Part shown: positions 13,401-24,020 of the stretch, piece after piece | How the letters are laid out: each line of letters starts with the position of its first letter | Position numbering within the stretch: position 1 is the stretch's first letter | DNA from: Biscogniauxia marginata | Lineage: Eukaryota > Ascomycota > Sordariomycetes > Xylariales > Xylariaceae | Direction of reading: 5' to 3' | Length of the DNA stretch: 64,000 bases | Assembly: GCA_022695795.1 (NCBI GenBank) | Contig: MU404079.1 | Coordinates: forward strand, 62,001 to 126,000 | Position numbers and translations under genes: made by a program | Notes under the pieces: generated by a model | What the model was told of the DNA's origin: nothing | Seen by the model: only the letters and a program-made list of their open reading frames with translations | Database searches by the model: none

Positions 13401-16230
13401 CGAATTATATAGGCGATATATTTCATTTTTACATCCGTTTCTTTAGAGTTATTTACGGTACTTATCTCGTAACCCGTAGTAATTAACTCCTCTTGTTTTT
13501 AATCTTAATAAAGCGTGTTTATCTCGAAATTTATTTGTGAATTATTTCTTTTAAGCTAATTCATTCTTAAGATTATATTATGATTTAATATATATATAAT
13601 ATTAAGGTTAACTTATTTAAAATGTCCTTAAATAGTTACCGAGAAAGGAATTATTTCTCTTAATACTTTACTATTCTTATAACTAAATATGTTTCTTTTA
13701 AAGTTTTATAGCCTATATAGACTTTGTTTATATACCTATAGTATTTTATCTTTTTAAGCTACCTTTATTAAAACATAACTTTTATTTACTTTTGAATTTA
13801 TTAAGGCTTTATACTCCCTTTCATTATATCTAACTTTAGTTATAATAGTGTTATTAAGTCCCGATTAGACTTTATATAAAGACTTGTTATTTATGGCTTC
13901 TCGCTGCTTTACTAGCGAGAGCCTTTACCGTTTTTTGGTTTTCCACGTCCCTTTCTTTTTAGTTTTCTTTTAATTATTATAACCCGGATGTCCTTTTATT
14001 TTTAGGCTTTTATAAGAGCGTGTTTCTAGTAATCATTACTTAAATAGTCTCTTTAATTACCCTTCACGTAGTAAGAGGTAAAAGGTTTATTCTTTATATA
14101 AAACTTTGCACATTAAAACTTTAATTCTTTTTCGAGAGCCCTTTTATAGCCCAAGTCCGTTTTATTAACTCGGAATTTCTTAAAGTTCTAAATTATTCTT
14201 AAATAAAAGGAGTAATTTTTAAGTTTACTTATTAAAGGTATCTCGATATTTCTCCTTAGGTTTATATTGATTTTTAGGAGCTTCCCTCCTTTCTTAAGGT
14301 ATGCTTTAATAATTCGTTTATAGCCCCGTTTAGTCGTACGTGTTTTTACTTATTACTTTGTTAAGTGTTCCCTATAAAGCCAAATAAATTAATATTATAT
14401 TTAATTCGTTTTTTAAGCCATTATAAAAAATATAGTCCTTTTTATAATTCTTATAATTCTTCCTTAATCTCGTTTTCTTCGAAACCTACTCCGAGTAAGT
14501 CGTGTATATCGCATAATACCGAAATATAACACATATAACCTTTAGCCATTACTTCGTAACTTCTTTCGAAACTTAAGTGAAAATAACATGTTTTAAAGTA
14601 ATGTGGCCATCGTAAGGTGTTATCGTAAATACACTTATTTTCTTCTATGTTGTTATTTTCTGGTTTTTAAGAATAGTAACTAGTTTTATCCTTAAAACTT
14701 TTATATATTTAACAAGTGTCGTTAATGTAAAAGCTTTAATGTAACGATATATGTTCCTTTAAGCTTTAATAAATATTACAGTTATTATTTATGTAAAACC
14801 TCTAATTCAGGCTATTATGCTGGCTTTTCCCTTAGTAGGTTTCGCATTTATCGTTTTTATAATGGCTTTAATGTAAATCACTATGGTTTAACTTAATTCT
14901 TAAGTCGTATCCTAGCTTATAATTATCGTATTCGTATAGTAATTCGTTTTCGTTATATCCTTATTTAACTTGTTTTAATGTAAAATATCTCAAATACAAA
15001 TAATTATCTTTTAAATAGTCTTTACGGTTAACCTAATAAAATCTATAAACTTCTTTTATAAAGGCCTTCTCGATCTTTTTTGCCTTAATAATACCGATAA
15101 TAAATACTTAGTTTATTTCTTTGTTGTTTTTAAATTAAATTTTTGCCTTAGCGACTTTTTTCTCGAGTTAAGAAATCCTTCTTATTTTTAGTTCCTGTTT
15201 CTTAAAACTTCGACACTTGTTTTTATAATGTCCTTTCTTTTTATAATTAAAACATTTAATGGTTAATTTATCTCGTTTTTTTCGTTCTTTTTGAATAACG
15301 TTAATTTTAATGAGATTTAACTTTATTTTTATGCTTTTTTTGGTTTCGGTACCGCTTTTGTGATTTCCTCTCTTTAACTAGTCGCCATTCCTTCGTTATA
15401 CCGTCTTTTTCTTTTTAAGGTACCGTTCGAAGTTTTCGTTATTAATAACAATTGCCATTATAACGTAGTTATTAAACTTTCCTAGGTTCCTTTCTTTATA
15501 TAGGTTTATTTTATATAACTTATTTTTTATATGGTTTTTTAACCCTTAATAAAACAAGTAATATAAACTTTTAATAAGTAATTATAACTAACTTGCGAGT
15601 TTCTTGAACTCAACAGCGTAATTTAAAGCCTTTTTATCTTGTCGTAGTTTATAAAGTTAAGCTTCGGCTTATTACTTGAGGATTAAATTACCGAATATAA
15701 ACCTAAATTATTTTTTAAATTCCTTATAATTCTTGAAGACTTTCTTCGTGTCTTTTCGGGCGTTTAATCCGTTTTCTAAATAATTTTTTAACACTAGTTA
15801 AAACCAGGTCAAGGCGGTTCCAGCTAGGAGCTGGGATACCGTAAAAATCTTTTATTCTTTAGTGGTAATTATTTCATAATAAAACTATAAATAGGTTCCA
15901 GCTTAAATTAAAAATCTTTTTAAATCGTTTAACTTATTATATTTACTAGGTGTAATTAGTTTAAAACCCTTCACGTCAGGGGTTATTATATTATTTTTGT
16001 CGTTTAAGTTATTAAGGTCGTTATCGTTTAAAGGTAATTACTTATCTTTAAGAGGTAGGGTTTATTTTGCTTATTTGTCTTCTTCTTTAGGTATTTTTTT
16101 CTCCTCCTTTTCTTCTTCTTCTAATGCTTTTTCTTGCTAATCTTTCGAGATGTCCTCTTATAACTCTTTTTTAGCTATAATTATAATGGATTTTTGTGTT
16201 AGTTCTTTTAAACCTTTTTATTATACCGTA
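10332..16230 (-). pseudogene. gag-pol relic of the nested minus-strand element
   Basis: The chromodomain is antisense to about 10440-10570, and the pol stop is at 10332-10334. The reverse transcriptase box is intact as Tyr-Leu-Asp-Asp at 12755-12766, inside a 69-residue open stretch (12647-12856) that reads through the palm subdomain. The zinc knuckle lies at about 15205-15262 with its second Cys changed to Tyr. The acidic gag N-terminus is near 16060-16160. Stops elsewhere are dense and of RIP type. This copy is less mutated than the plus-strand element around it, consistent with a later insertion. Confidence 0.87.
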
Positions 16231-16396
16231 AAAAGACCTAAAGCTTTCGTTTAAGAACTTATTAATTATTGTTTTTTTATTTATTTTTTTTCTTGTTACT
16301 CTTTAATCTTAAGGGGCATACTTATCTTAAGATTGTTTCGACTGAAAATCCCTTCTCCTAAACTAATATTAAGCACTAATTAAGGAGCTATCAAAA

Positions 16397-16754
16397 TGTG
16401 ACGAACCTCTTTGTATATTCTTAGTTAACTGACTTTCACAAGTAAGTACGTATTAGGTTTTCTTGATTTGAAGGTAATAATGGGTTAAGATTGGTTTAAG
16501 GATTTATAATGTTATGTTTATTAAAAAGGTTTTAAGGTACTCTTTTTATAATATTAAAGAGTGATTATAGTTTTAAATTAATAGCTAAAGAACGAAAGAC
16601 TAATTATATAAAGAAATTCTAATTTACTTATACTCGTCTTTCCTCTTATATAATTGATTGAATAGTTAAATCGTAGGTTGCCCCACCCACTATTCACATA
16701 TTCGATGGGGTCACGTGCGTGGCACTCGTTTCCCACTTTAGGAGTCTCGTAACA
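16397..16754 (-). repeat. LTR with foreign U3 (type D, 358 bp) inside the composite element
   Basis: It begins TGTGACGAACCTC and ends GTCTCGTAACA on the plus strand. The R-U5 half aligns with the type A and B LTRs, but the U3 half is different: it includes CACGTGCGTGGCACTCG near 16714 and a block of near-normal base composition at 16670-16750 with few RIP changes. Flanks are TCAAAA and CGGGA, so there is no target duplication. Confidence 0.85.
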
Positions 16755-17176
16755 CGGGAGTTATTATATTGTTTTCGTCGTTTAAGTTATTAGGGTCGCT
16801 ATTGTTTAAAGGTGGTTACTTATCTCTAGGAGATAAGGGTTATCTTGCTTGTTTATTTTCTTTTTTAGGTATTTCTTCCTTTTTCTTTTCTTCTTTCTCC
16901 GATGCTTCTTTTTATTAATCTTCCGAAATGTCCTCTTATAACTCTTCTTTAACTATAACTATAATAAATTCTTATGTTAGTTCTTTTAAACCTTTTTATT
17001 ATACCGTAAAAAGACCTAAAGCTTTCATTTAAAAGCTTATTAATTATTGTTTTTTTATTTATTTCTTTTTTTGTTGCCCTTTGGTTTTAAGGGGCATACT
17101 TATCCTAGGATGGTTTAACTAAGAATCCCTTCTTTTCTTAAACTAATATCAAGTATTAATTAAAGAGCTATCAAAA
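16755..17176 (-). mobile_element. Duplicated leader and gag 5' part
   Basis: This repeats the sequence of 15976-16396 (compare 16755-16830 with 15980-16055): the untranslated leader and the acidic start of gag. It joins the type D LTR at a point inside gag. Confidence 0.85.
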
Positions 17177-17609
17177 TATGATGAACTTCCCTATGTATTC
17201 CTAGTTAATTAACTTTACAAGTAAGTACGTATTAAGTTTTCTTGATTTAAAGGTAATAATAAGTTAAAATTAGTTTAAGTATTTTATAATGGTTATTCGT
17301 TAAAGAGGTTTTAAAGTATTTTCACTATAGTATCAAAAAGTGACTATAGTCTTAAATTAATAGCTAAGGAACTAGAAAGAATAACTAAATACATAAGGAG
17401 ATTCTGATTTATTTATACTTCAGAGACAAACAAAGAACACTTATCTTCTCTCTGATTCTCTGTGGATTCTCAGGGAGAGTAACAAAGAATCCCACTTCTC
17501 TTTGATTCTCTGTGGATTCTCAGGGAGAGTCACAGAGAATCCCACTTCAGGTCACGGGACCCTCAAGGTCACGTGACCTTTTCCTGTTTTATCCCTGTTG
17601 GTCGTAACA
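17177..17609 (-). repeat. 5' LTR, U3 type A (433 bp)
   Basis: It pairs with 9279-9711. Two tandem copies of the hairpin GATTCTCTGTG...CACAGAGAATC are well preserved at 17450-17548, and GGTCACGTGACC is at 17568-17579. The U3 part is much less RIP-mutated than the rest of the element. Confidence 0.93.
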
Positions 17610-17614
17610 CGTAC

Positions 17615-18161
17615 GTTATTATTCTTTATTAAGACGTTATTACTTTGCTTTAAAAAGCTTTTACTTCTCTAGCTTATTTATGTTTTTAAGTTCACGCTAA
17701 ACGAATTTTACCTCCCGCTCGCGAAGAAACTCGAACTATTAATTTAAACGGGACATACGAGTTAAAAGCTCTTAAAGGCTTTAAAAAATATGTTAGTACT
17801 TCTCAAAAGCCATATATTTCTCCTTATTAACGCGTAGTTTTTTTAAACGAATGTTTTTTAGGGAATTAAAAGAAATGCGATTTCCGTCATATTAAAAAAT
17901 ATTTGCTTTAATATAGTTTTAACACTTCTTACGGCTTTTTAATATCTTATAAGTAAAGCCTTAATCGAAACATTAAAAGCACGGTATAACTTTAAAATTA
18001 AACTCGGTAATCGCGGAAATTAACTTACGACGATATTTAATGGAACTCTTTTTCGAATCTAGTTAAGAATGTTTAGTTATTTTTCTTGAAGACATAATAA
18101 AGAATAACGAATATTAACTTAAAGCGTTTTAAAGATAAAACAAGTTGAAAGGGAGAAATAG
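17615..18161 (+). mobile_element. 3' end of the plus-strand element after the nested insertion
   Basis: It continues the 3' non-coding part interrupted at 9278. On the minus strand it carries another copy of the antisense Zn2Cys6-like frame, whose start codon now reads ATA at 17985-17987 and which was itself cut by the nested insertion. A purine-rich tract, AAAGGGAGAAATAG (18148-18161), abuts the 3' LTR and is the likely polypurine tract for plus-strand priming. Confidence 0.75.
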
Positions 18162-18621
18162 TGTTACGAACTAATAAGGGTTAAAAAGGTGAATGGTTAT
18201 ATAAATATGAGTCACGTGACCTATAATAACATTCTTTGTTGCTCTTATAAAGAATAAGAAAGAATGATTATATTCTTTGTTACTCTTATAAAGAATAAGA
18301 GAGAATAATTGTATTTTTTGTAGCTTTTATAAAGAATGAGAGAGAATGATTAAGGATGTTAAGCACTGTCTTAAGAGGAAATTAAGTATAAAAGGGATGG
18401 GATTTCTTATATATCTAGTTATTCATTCTCTAGCTATCAATCTAAGACTATAGTCACTCTTTAATACTATAGTGAGAGTACCTTGAAACCTCTTTAACGA
18501 ACATAACATTGTAAATTAATTGAACTAATCTTAACCTACTATTACCTTTAAATTAAGAAAACTTAATATATACTCACCTGTAAAGTCAGCTAACTAGGAA
18601 CACACAAGGAGGTTCATCACA
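18162..18621 (+). repeat. 3' LTR, U3 type B (460 bp)
   Basis: It starts TGTTACGAACTAATAAGG and ends GGTTCATCACA. It matches 2758-3176 but has three hairpin units of about 41 bp instead of two, which accounts for the 41-bp length difference. Its U3 half is clearly more RIP-mutated than that of the 5' copy. Confidence 0.9.
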
Positions 18622-18904
18622 CTAATAAAAAACTTAAATTCAAGAAATTAAAGCCATATAAAATTAAAAAGGTTATTTCGAAAGTTAACTATAAACTAGC
18701 GCTATTAAAAAGATCTAAAATACATCTTATATTCCATGTTTTACTTCTAAAACCAACACCAAATAACGCCATACTAAAAAACCAACTAAAATTTAAAGAA
18801 AACTCTAATAAATACAAAATAAAAAAGATACTAAATTCAAAACGAGTTAAAAGTTAATTACAATATTTTGTCAAATAAAAAGGTTACTTACCCGAAAAAA
18901 ACAC

Positions 18905-19512
18905 TTAAAAACCACTCAAGCATTTAAAAAATTTAACAAATAAACTTAAGAACTTTTATCACTAAAACCCAAATCGCCTAGGGGGATTTAAGAACCCGGG
19001 TCGTAATCCAGTTAAAACTAGTCAAAAAAGGGGAAAACCTTTAAAGCAAGCACGTCTTACTCAAATTCAAATTAACGCAGTAATTCCTCCAAGCGCTGCT
19101 ATTCTTCACTAGGGCGTCTTTATTCTGCCTTAATACGCTCCTACTCCTCCATCTCATCCAAATTCTAAAAACCTCTCTAAATAAACTATACACCCTTTTC
19201 CTAAAGAAAGTCTTACTATCGATTCAAACGAATCAAACGACCTAAAGCCTCGCTAGCCTCGACTTGCCAACGCTCAAATTCTTAACGGGCCTCCTCTTAA
19301 TAACGACGCTAAAAGTCTAAAAACAACTATTTAATAACACGTTTTTTATAATCAACTTGTAACTTCTTAACATAAAAGTTCTTAAAAAAAGATAACAAAA
19401 TAAGGTTTTTATCACAAAACGACACGTTTAAAACACTACAATTTTAATACTTATTACGACCTTTTAATATCTTACAAAATAAGCCCTTATTAAAGCACCG
19501 AAAATAAGGCAT
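18905..19512 (-). pseudogene. Antisense Zn2Cys6-like ORF, copy in the 18622-20130 fragment
   Basis: On the minus strand an ATG at 19510-19512 begins the same protein as the frame at 9895: Met-Pro, a Cys cluster with some Cys changed to Tyr, then a charged helical region. It is broken by RIP-type stops. The left end at 18905 is the first stop beyond the conserved part and is approximate. Confidence 0.55.
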
Positions 19513-19675
19513 AATTTTAAAACTAAATTAAGAAATCGCATAAACCAATTCTTTGCGATATTCAAAAAAGGATTTCTTATTTATACGTACAAAAAATTTA
19601 ATTACTCTTCTAAGAAGCATAACGAATAATGAGATAAAAAAAAAGAAACCTACCTAATTATTTTAAAACAAAAAC

Positions 19676-19694
19676 AAAAAAGGAGGAGAAATAG
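19676..19694 (+). other. Polypurine tract
   Basis: The purine run AAAAAGGAGGAGAAATAG immediately precedes the LTR start, the expected place of the plus-strand primer. The same tract occurs before the LTRs at 18162 and 42695. Confidence 0.6.
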
Positions 19695-20130
19695 TGTTAC
19701 GACCAACAAGGATAAAACAGAATTAAGTCACGTGACTTTAAGGGTCCCGTGACCTGAAGTGGAAATCTTTATAACTCTCCCTAAGAATCCACAGAGAATC
19801 GAAGAGAAGTAGAATTCTCTGTAACTCTCCCTAAGAATCCACAGAGAATCAAAGAAAAAATAAATATTCTCTATTTATCTCTAAGGTATAAATAAATCGG
19901 AATTTCCTTATATATCTAGTCATTCATTTTCTAGTTCCTTAACTATTAATCTAAAACTACAGTCACTCTTTAATATTATAATGAGAATACCTTAAAACCT
20001 CTTTAACGAACATAACATTGTGAATCAATTAAACCAATCTCAACCCACTATTACCTTTAAATCAGGAAAACCAAGTACGTACTTACCTATGAAGTCAGCT
20101 AACTAGGAATACACAGGGAGGTTCGTCACA
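19695..20130 (+). repeat. 3' LTR, U3 type A (436 bp)
   Basis: It starts TGTTACGACCAACAAGG and ends GGGAGGTTCGTCACA. Two hairpin units lie at 19760-19860 and CACGTGAC at 19728-19735. It borders the kinase relic directly; the next five bases are ATTAC, the possible target duplication, with its partner outside the window. Confidence 0.92.
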
Positions 20131-22239
20131 ATTACCTCTAATAATTTCGATTATAGCCGTGCTAAACCTTTTTTAGCAACAGTTATTGCTAATAAGCCTA
20201 ACAAGGAAATTTAAACCTATATATATCACGTTATCGCCGAATTTACCCCGCCTTCTCAACCGATAGCCTCTTCTCTCTAATAAACTCCGTGGCTTCGCAA
20301 TACGAGCAATTTTATTAACTCCTTCGAATATTAAAAATATCTAAACAACGTGCTAAGAAAAAAGCTTGGCCCTTTATATGTCGGGCTTCGTAATTTCCAC
20401 GAGACGTACTTTAAAGGCGTGACCGGCCTCGACATAATAATTAACACTATATTCAAGAGTTACTCCGAAAATAGAAACCCATTATTTAGTGATAAAGAAT
20501 AAAGCGGGTAGCCGTAAAATACAAATTAAGATGGCGTTTTAAACTAATTTACCAACATAAACGACAAGCTAACAACACTAATAAAAAAATATTACAAAGA
20601 AATATAACTTTACCCCGACACGCCGAAAACCACTAATACAACCTAATTAACCGATCTAGGGTTTTACGGTAAAGCGGAAAATAAATATCGACTTCGTAAG
20701 CAATAACGAGGTTATACAACGCGAGAAGTGTTATTAGTCATAAATGCTTATACCTAGAGAGCTAAAAAGCAACCTATTAGCCGATACCGCCTTTAAAGCG
20801 TGGCTCGATATTAAGAAATATGTAAAAAAAATGCTTTTTACCTAAAACACCTGTCGTTTTACCATTGCCTTTATCTTTTATAAGTCTTTCATAAAAGTAT
20901 AAATATTTAATCGCCTAGGGGGAATCGCGTTTAACCGGTTTAATATAAATAAAAACGAACTTCGCTTCGTATCTACCATCCTCGGGTTTCTTTAAATAAG
21001 CAAGGCGCAACTAGGGTTTAATCCTACTATTATTACATCGGGCGGCAAACAATATATCGAAATCGACCGGAACGGCCGTCGGGAACGCCTAATTATCAAT
21101 GCAGTCATAAGACATACACCCTATATCGCCGGCCGTGCAACGACTTGCTAAAAAGCCCATCGCGAAGATAACCCAAAAACGCCGCTTGTTATTAAGGACT
21201 CGTGGCAGTATACGGAGCGTAAAAAAAAAGGCGAGCTACTTCAAAAGGCGAGCTACTTCAAAAGGCGACTAGCAAAGGCGTAGTCAACATGGGCCGATAC
21301 TATTATTATTATACCGTTCAGGTACACGGAACTAACGATAACATACAAAGCAATATCCAAAAAGGGCTAGATATTATGACAGCGGAAAATTATCGCCCAC
21401 AACGCTCGACAATCCCACGCGCAGGTATAGCCACGGCGGGTTCGCGAGAAGGCCGCAATACTACACCTAGTTAAAAGCGATCTACCAGCGAGACGAACGC
21501 ATCTTTACCGCTAAGCAAACGATCTTGTTCGATATCTCCAACCAAGGTAAACAAAAATGCACTACCGAATCGGATATATCGGCGTTTAATTATTCGTGAC
21601 TATAAAAAACCTATATATAAAGCAAGCTCTCGCGCCGCTCTTCTCGAAGCGCTAAAGGGTTATATTACAAAGCACGAATCGTTACGTAAAGCCGGTATTC
21701 TCTACCGAGACATCTTAATTAATAACCTTATAATTAATGAGGACGATAGTAACCCCTCTTAGCGCTAGTTTTTAATCGATCTAGACCTTGCTATTAAAGA
21801 GCAACGAGAAAGCGCCTCGGGGGCAAAAAGCAAAACGGGTATAAAGGCGTTTATAGCTATTAAGGCGCTTTTGGGCGAGCAGCATTCCTTTATGCACGAC
21901 CTCGAGTCTTTTTTTTGGGTGCTCTTCTGGATATACATCCACGACAATAGACCAAATGGAAAAAGGCTTGACAGAGTTGTCTCACAGTTTGATAAATGGA
22001 ATTATGCAGACATAGTGGAACTAGCATAGCTAAAGAAAGGATGCATATCACATGAAGGAGACTTTATCGGAACTGCGAAAGAAGAGTTTACCTCTTATTA
22101 CCAACCGCTAGTACCTTGGGTTAACAGGTTGCGGAAAGCAGTATTTCCGAATGGTGGAAGGTGGGAGAGAGAGGACGAAAACCTGTATGTTCAGATGACG
22201 AAGATCTTTCAGGAAGCTCAAAAAGATCCGAATATATAA
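20131..22239 (+). pseudogene. FunK1-type fungal protein kinase relic
   Basis: The conceptual frame reads as the fungal-specific protein kinase family (FunK1): N-terminal helical part from about 20150, a central part near 20900-21110, and a kinase catalytic part from about 21160. Recognisable boxes are an ArgAspIle...AsnAsn catalytic loop near 21700, an IleAspLeuAspLeuAla metal-binding loop near 21775-21795, and a C-terminal PheTrpValLeuPheTrp block near 21905-21930. The last stop is at 22237-22239. The 5' end is cut by the LTR at 20130. There are many TAA/TAG codons, plus frameshifts; the 3' part beyond 21840 is far less mutated. It is non-functional. The family assignment rests on remembered family features, not a search. 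Confidence 0.72.
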
Positions 22240-23179
22240 CAGATAGATTTGCACTGCGACATGACATCACACATTTCTCATCAAGTCTTGTTCATATTGC
22301 TTTGGGTTGGCGGGCTCTATTGGGAATCTTACTTTTAGGAATAGACTTGCTGGGATGACTGTTTTGATAGTCCTCGTATCAACCAGTGACAGAAAACAAT
22401 GCAATTTTACTTCATCCAGATCATTTAAGGCAGGTAAAAGCATGAGACAGTCAATGCTTGACAAGGTGCGGCAGATGGAAAAGGTACGTTGGTTTCGTTA
22501 GGTCGTATAAAAGCTAAATCTGCCTGCTGGGGTATAAAGATTCCGGGTTCCGATGGAAACTAGCGGAAGGCTAGATTTAATGCCTTAGGCAGTCAAGTCG
22601 AATGAAAATTGCGGTGGGGTCCTTCGCGGGGTTTTACAGTATCACCACCAAATGGCATATCGCAATCAAGTTGGGCTGCAACGGACAATGGAGTACGATA
22701 ATGGCTCAATTTACTGTACATTTATGTGCATGTTGGCCAGTTTACTATAGCATCTTCCATAACACATGATTGCTAATATTGCAGTCCATCGTTCCTTCGT
22801 AATAGCAGCAGCAGAGCACATCGCTTCAGCCGACTTCAACAAGACGAGACCCATCTTTAGGCTAGATAAAGCAACACAGACAGGTGTGTTAAGATGGTTA
22901 CGAAACAAAAAGAAAATGACGCCGATAATAAGCAGGTTTGTAATCGAACCCTCTTGCCATTTAATATGCTAAGATTATATAGGTTAGAGCTAGAGCTCTC
23001 GCAGGAGAGGAGGAATTTATATAGGGCAAGATTTTTGGCCTTTTCCAGTATGACATGAAGGTATAGGGCAAAAGCAAATTGATCTAAGTTTACGATCCGC
23101 ATATAGAACCGGGCTTTATAGCACACTAGGAATGGGAAGACGAAAACATTTATAAGTCGTGTTTTGTTCTTGTGAATTT
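22240..23179. other. Non-coding stretch
   Basis: No convincing gene. Short frames on both strands overlap each other and show no family features. Base composition is close to that of the gene-bearing part of the window. Confidence 0.6.
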
Positions 23180-24020
23180 CAAAGTACGGGTGGTTAAGGC
23201 CTATGTAGCATTTATACGACCTACATCTCGAGCCGTTCTATAAACTCTGTCCTTTTATCGAAGCTAACTAGCAATTAAAGAGTTATATCACCTTTGCCTT
23301 TAGGAGATAATCCTTGAATATAGTTTATCGTCGGTCCTCCTATATGCCGCACTTATTAGTATTAATTATTGGCTTAAATAATAGTTATAAGGACAAGTCT
23401 AAGTAGTGCGAGTGTATCGGTCGAGGCTTCGGAATACTTATATTTAATTTCTAGGCGGGGATTAGTTAATGCGGTAACCACAAAAAAAGGGTTAATCGGA
23501 TTTACTTTTAACGATTACTACACGAGATATATTACCCGAGAGACCTGTTAAGTTCTTAATAGGGACGATAGCCGTTACCGCACGGGTTTAGCTCGTGCTA
23601 CTGCTTTTAGGGCCGGGGAATCCATCATTTCTGTTGCTAGAACTTAAGTCGCTTGCGGATTCGCCTTTGTGAGAACGATAAGAAACTAAGCTAGTTGAAT
23701 TATAGAGTTTTGTCGTTATATCATCGAGGATAGGATCTTTAAACTAATCGGACTTGTATTTTAGTTACTTTAGCAAGAATATCCTTTTAAAGATATTCAG
23801 TTTAACTATATTCCGTTTACCCAAGCTAGAAAAGCATAATAAAGTAACCTCATTACCGCACAACTTGTCCACGTTAATAAGAAATTGCTTATAAACTGCT
23901 TACCGGCGGTTTTTTAGCTTTATTCGCATTATCTAAAAAGCGGCAGTGATAAGATTTATGTTTTATAATCGTTATACAACTTGGAAGGTTATAAAACTCT
24001 TCTTAATCTTTTCAAGGTAA
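23180..24020 (+). pseudogene. Unidentified RIP-degraded coding-like block
   Basis: One plus-strand frame runs with few interruptions apart from TAA/TAG codons that could be former Gln or Trp codons, notably at about 23430-24010, with a mixed residue composition unlike random AT-rich DNA. The mutation style matches the retroelement islands. I do not recognise the protein, and it could equally be part of an unknown repeat. Confidence 0.35.

Larger units (their letters stand above)
9279..17609 (-). mobile_element. Nested minus-strand composite chromovirus, 8331 bp, TSD CGTAC
   Basis: The ends are type A LTRs at 9279-9711 and 17177-17609, both 433 bp, and the element is flanked by CGTAC at 9274-9278 and 17610-17614. 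It is inserted in the 3' untranslated part of the plus-strand element. Reading on the minus strand: type A LTR, 422 nt of leader/gag (17176-16755), a different LTR (type D, 16754-16397), leader/gag again, full gag-pol, type A LTR. The leader/gag start is therefore duplicated around a foreign LTR. The single target duplication encloses the whole composite. It was either integrated as a recombinant or formed by a second insertion followed by an internal deletion. Confidence 0.88.
2758..18621 (+). mobile_element. Plus-strand chromovirus (Ty3/Gypsy), RIP-degraded, split by a nested element
   Basis: The element has a 5' LTR (2758-3176), an internal region (3177-9278 continued at 17615-18161) and a 3' LTR (18162-18621). 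Both LTRs share the same U3 type. The interior is interrupted by the minus-strand composite at 9279-17609; CGTAC at 9274-9278 is repeated at 17610-17614, and the pieces join smoothly when compared with the 3' end of the copy at 18622-19694. Outer flanks do not match: CCGGC before 2758 and CTAAT after 18621. The left flank is minus-strand pol and the right flank plus-strand pol, so the outer ends were probably rearranged by ectopic recombination. The assignment is secure; the outer history is inferred. Confidence 0.85.
18622..20130 (+). mobile_element. 3' part of another plus-strand chromovirus with type A LTR
   Basis: Starting abruptly at 18622, it contains the end of pol (integrase C-terminus, chromodomain at about 18795-18935), 3' non-coding DNA and a 3' LTR. 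The missing 5' part is not at the left side of the neighbouring element, where a minus-strand fragment lies instead. The 5' flank was therefore lost or moved by recombination. Confidence 0.85.

Noticed and set aside
17450..17548. CRISPR-like array of repeats
   Set aside because: The regular units are U3 hairpin repeats inside LTRs; the organism is a eukaryote.
1..20130. Mitochondrial DNA because of high AT content
   Set aside because: The sequence is Ty3/Gypsy with clear LTRs, target duplications and RIP-type transitions, which is nuclear.
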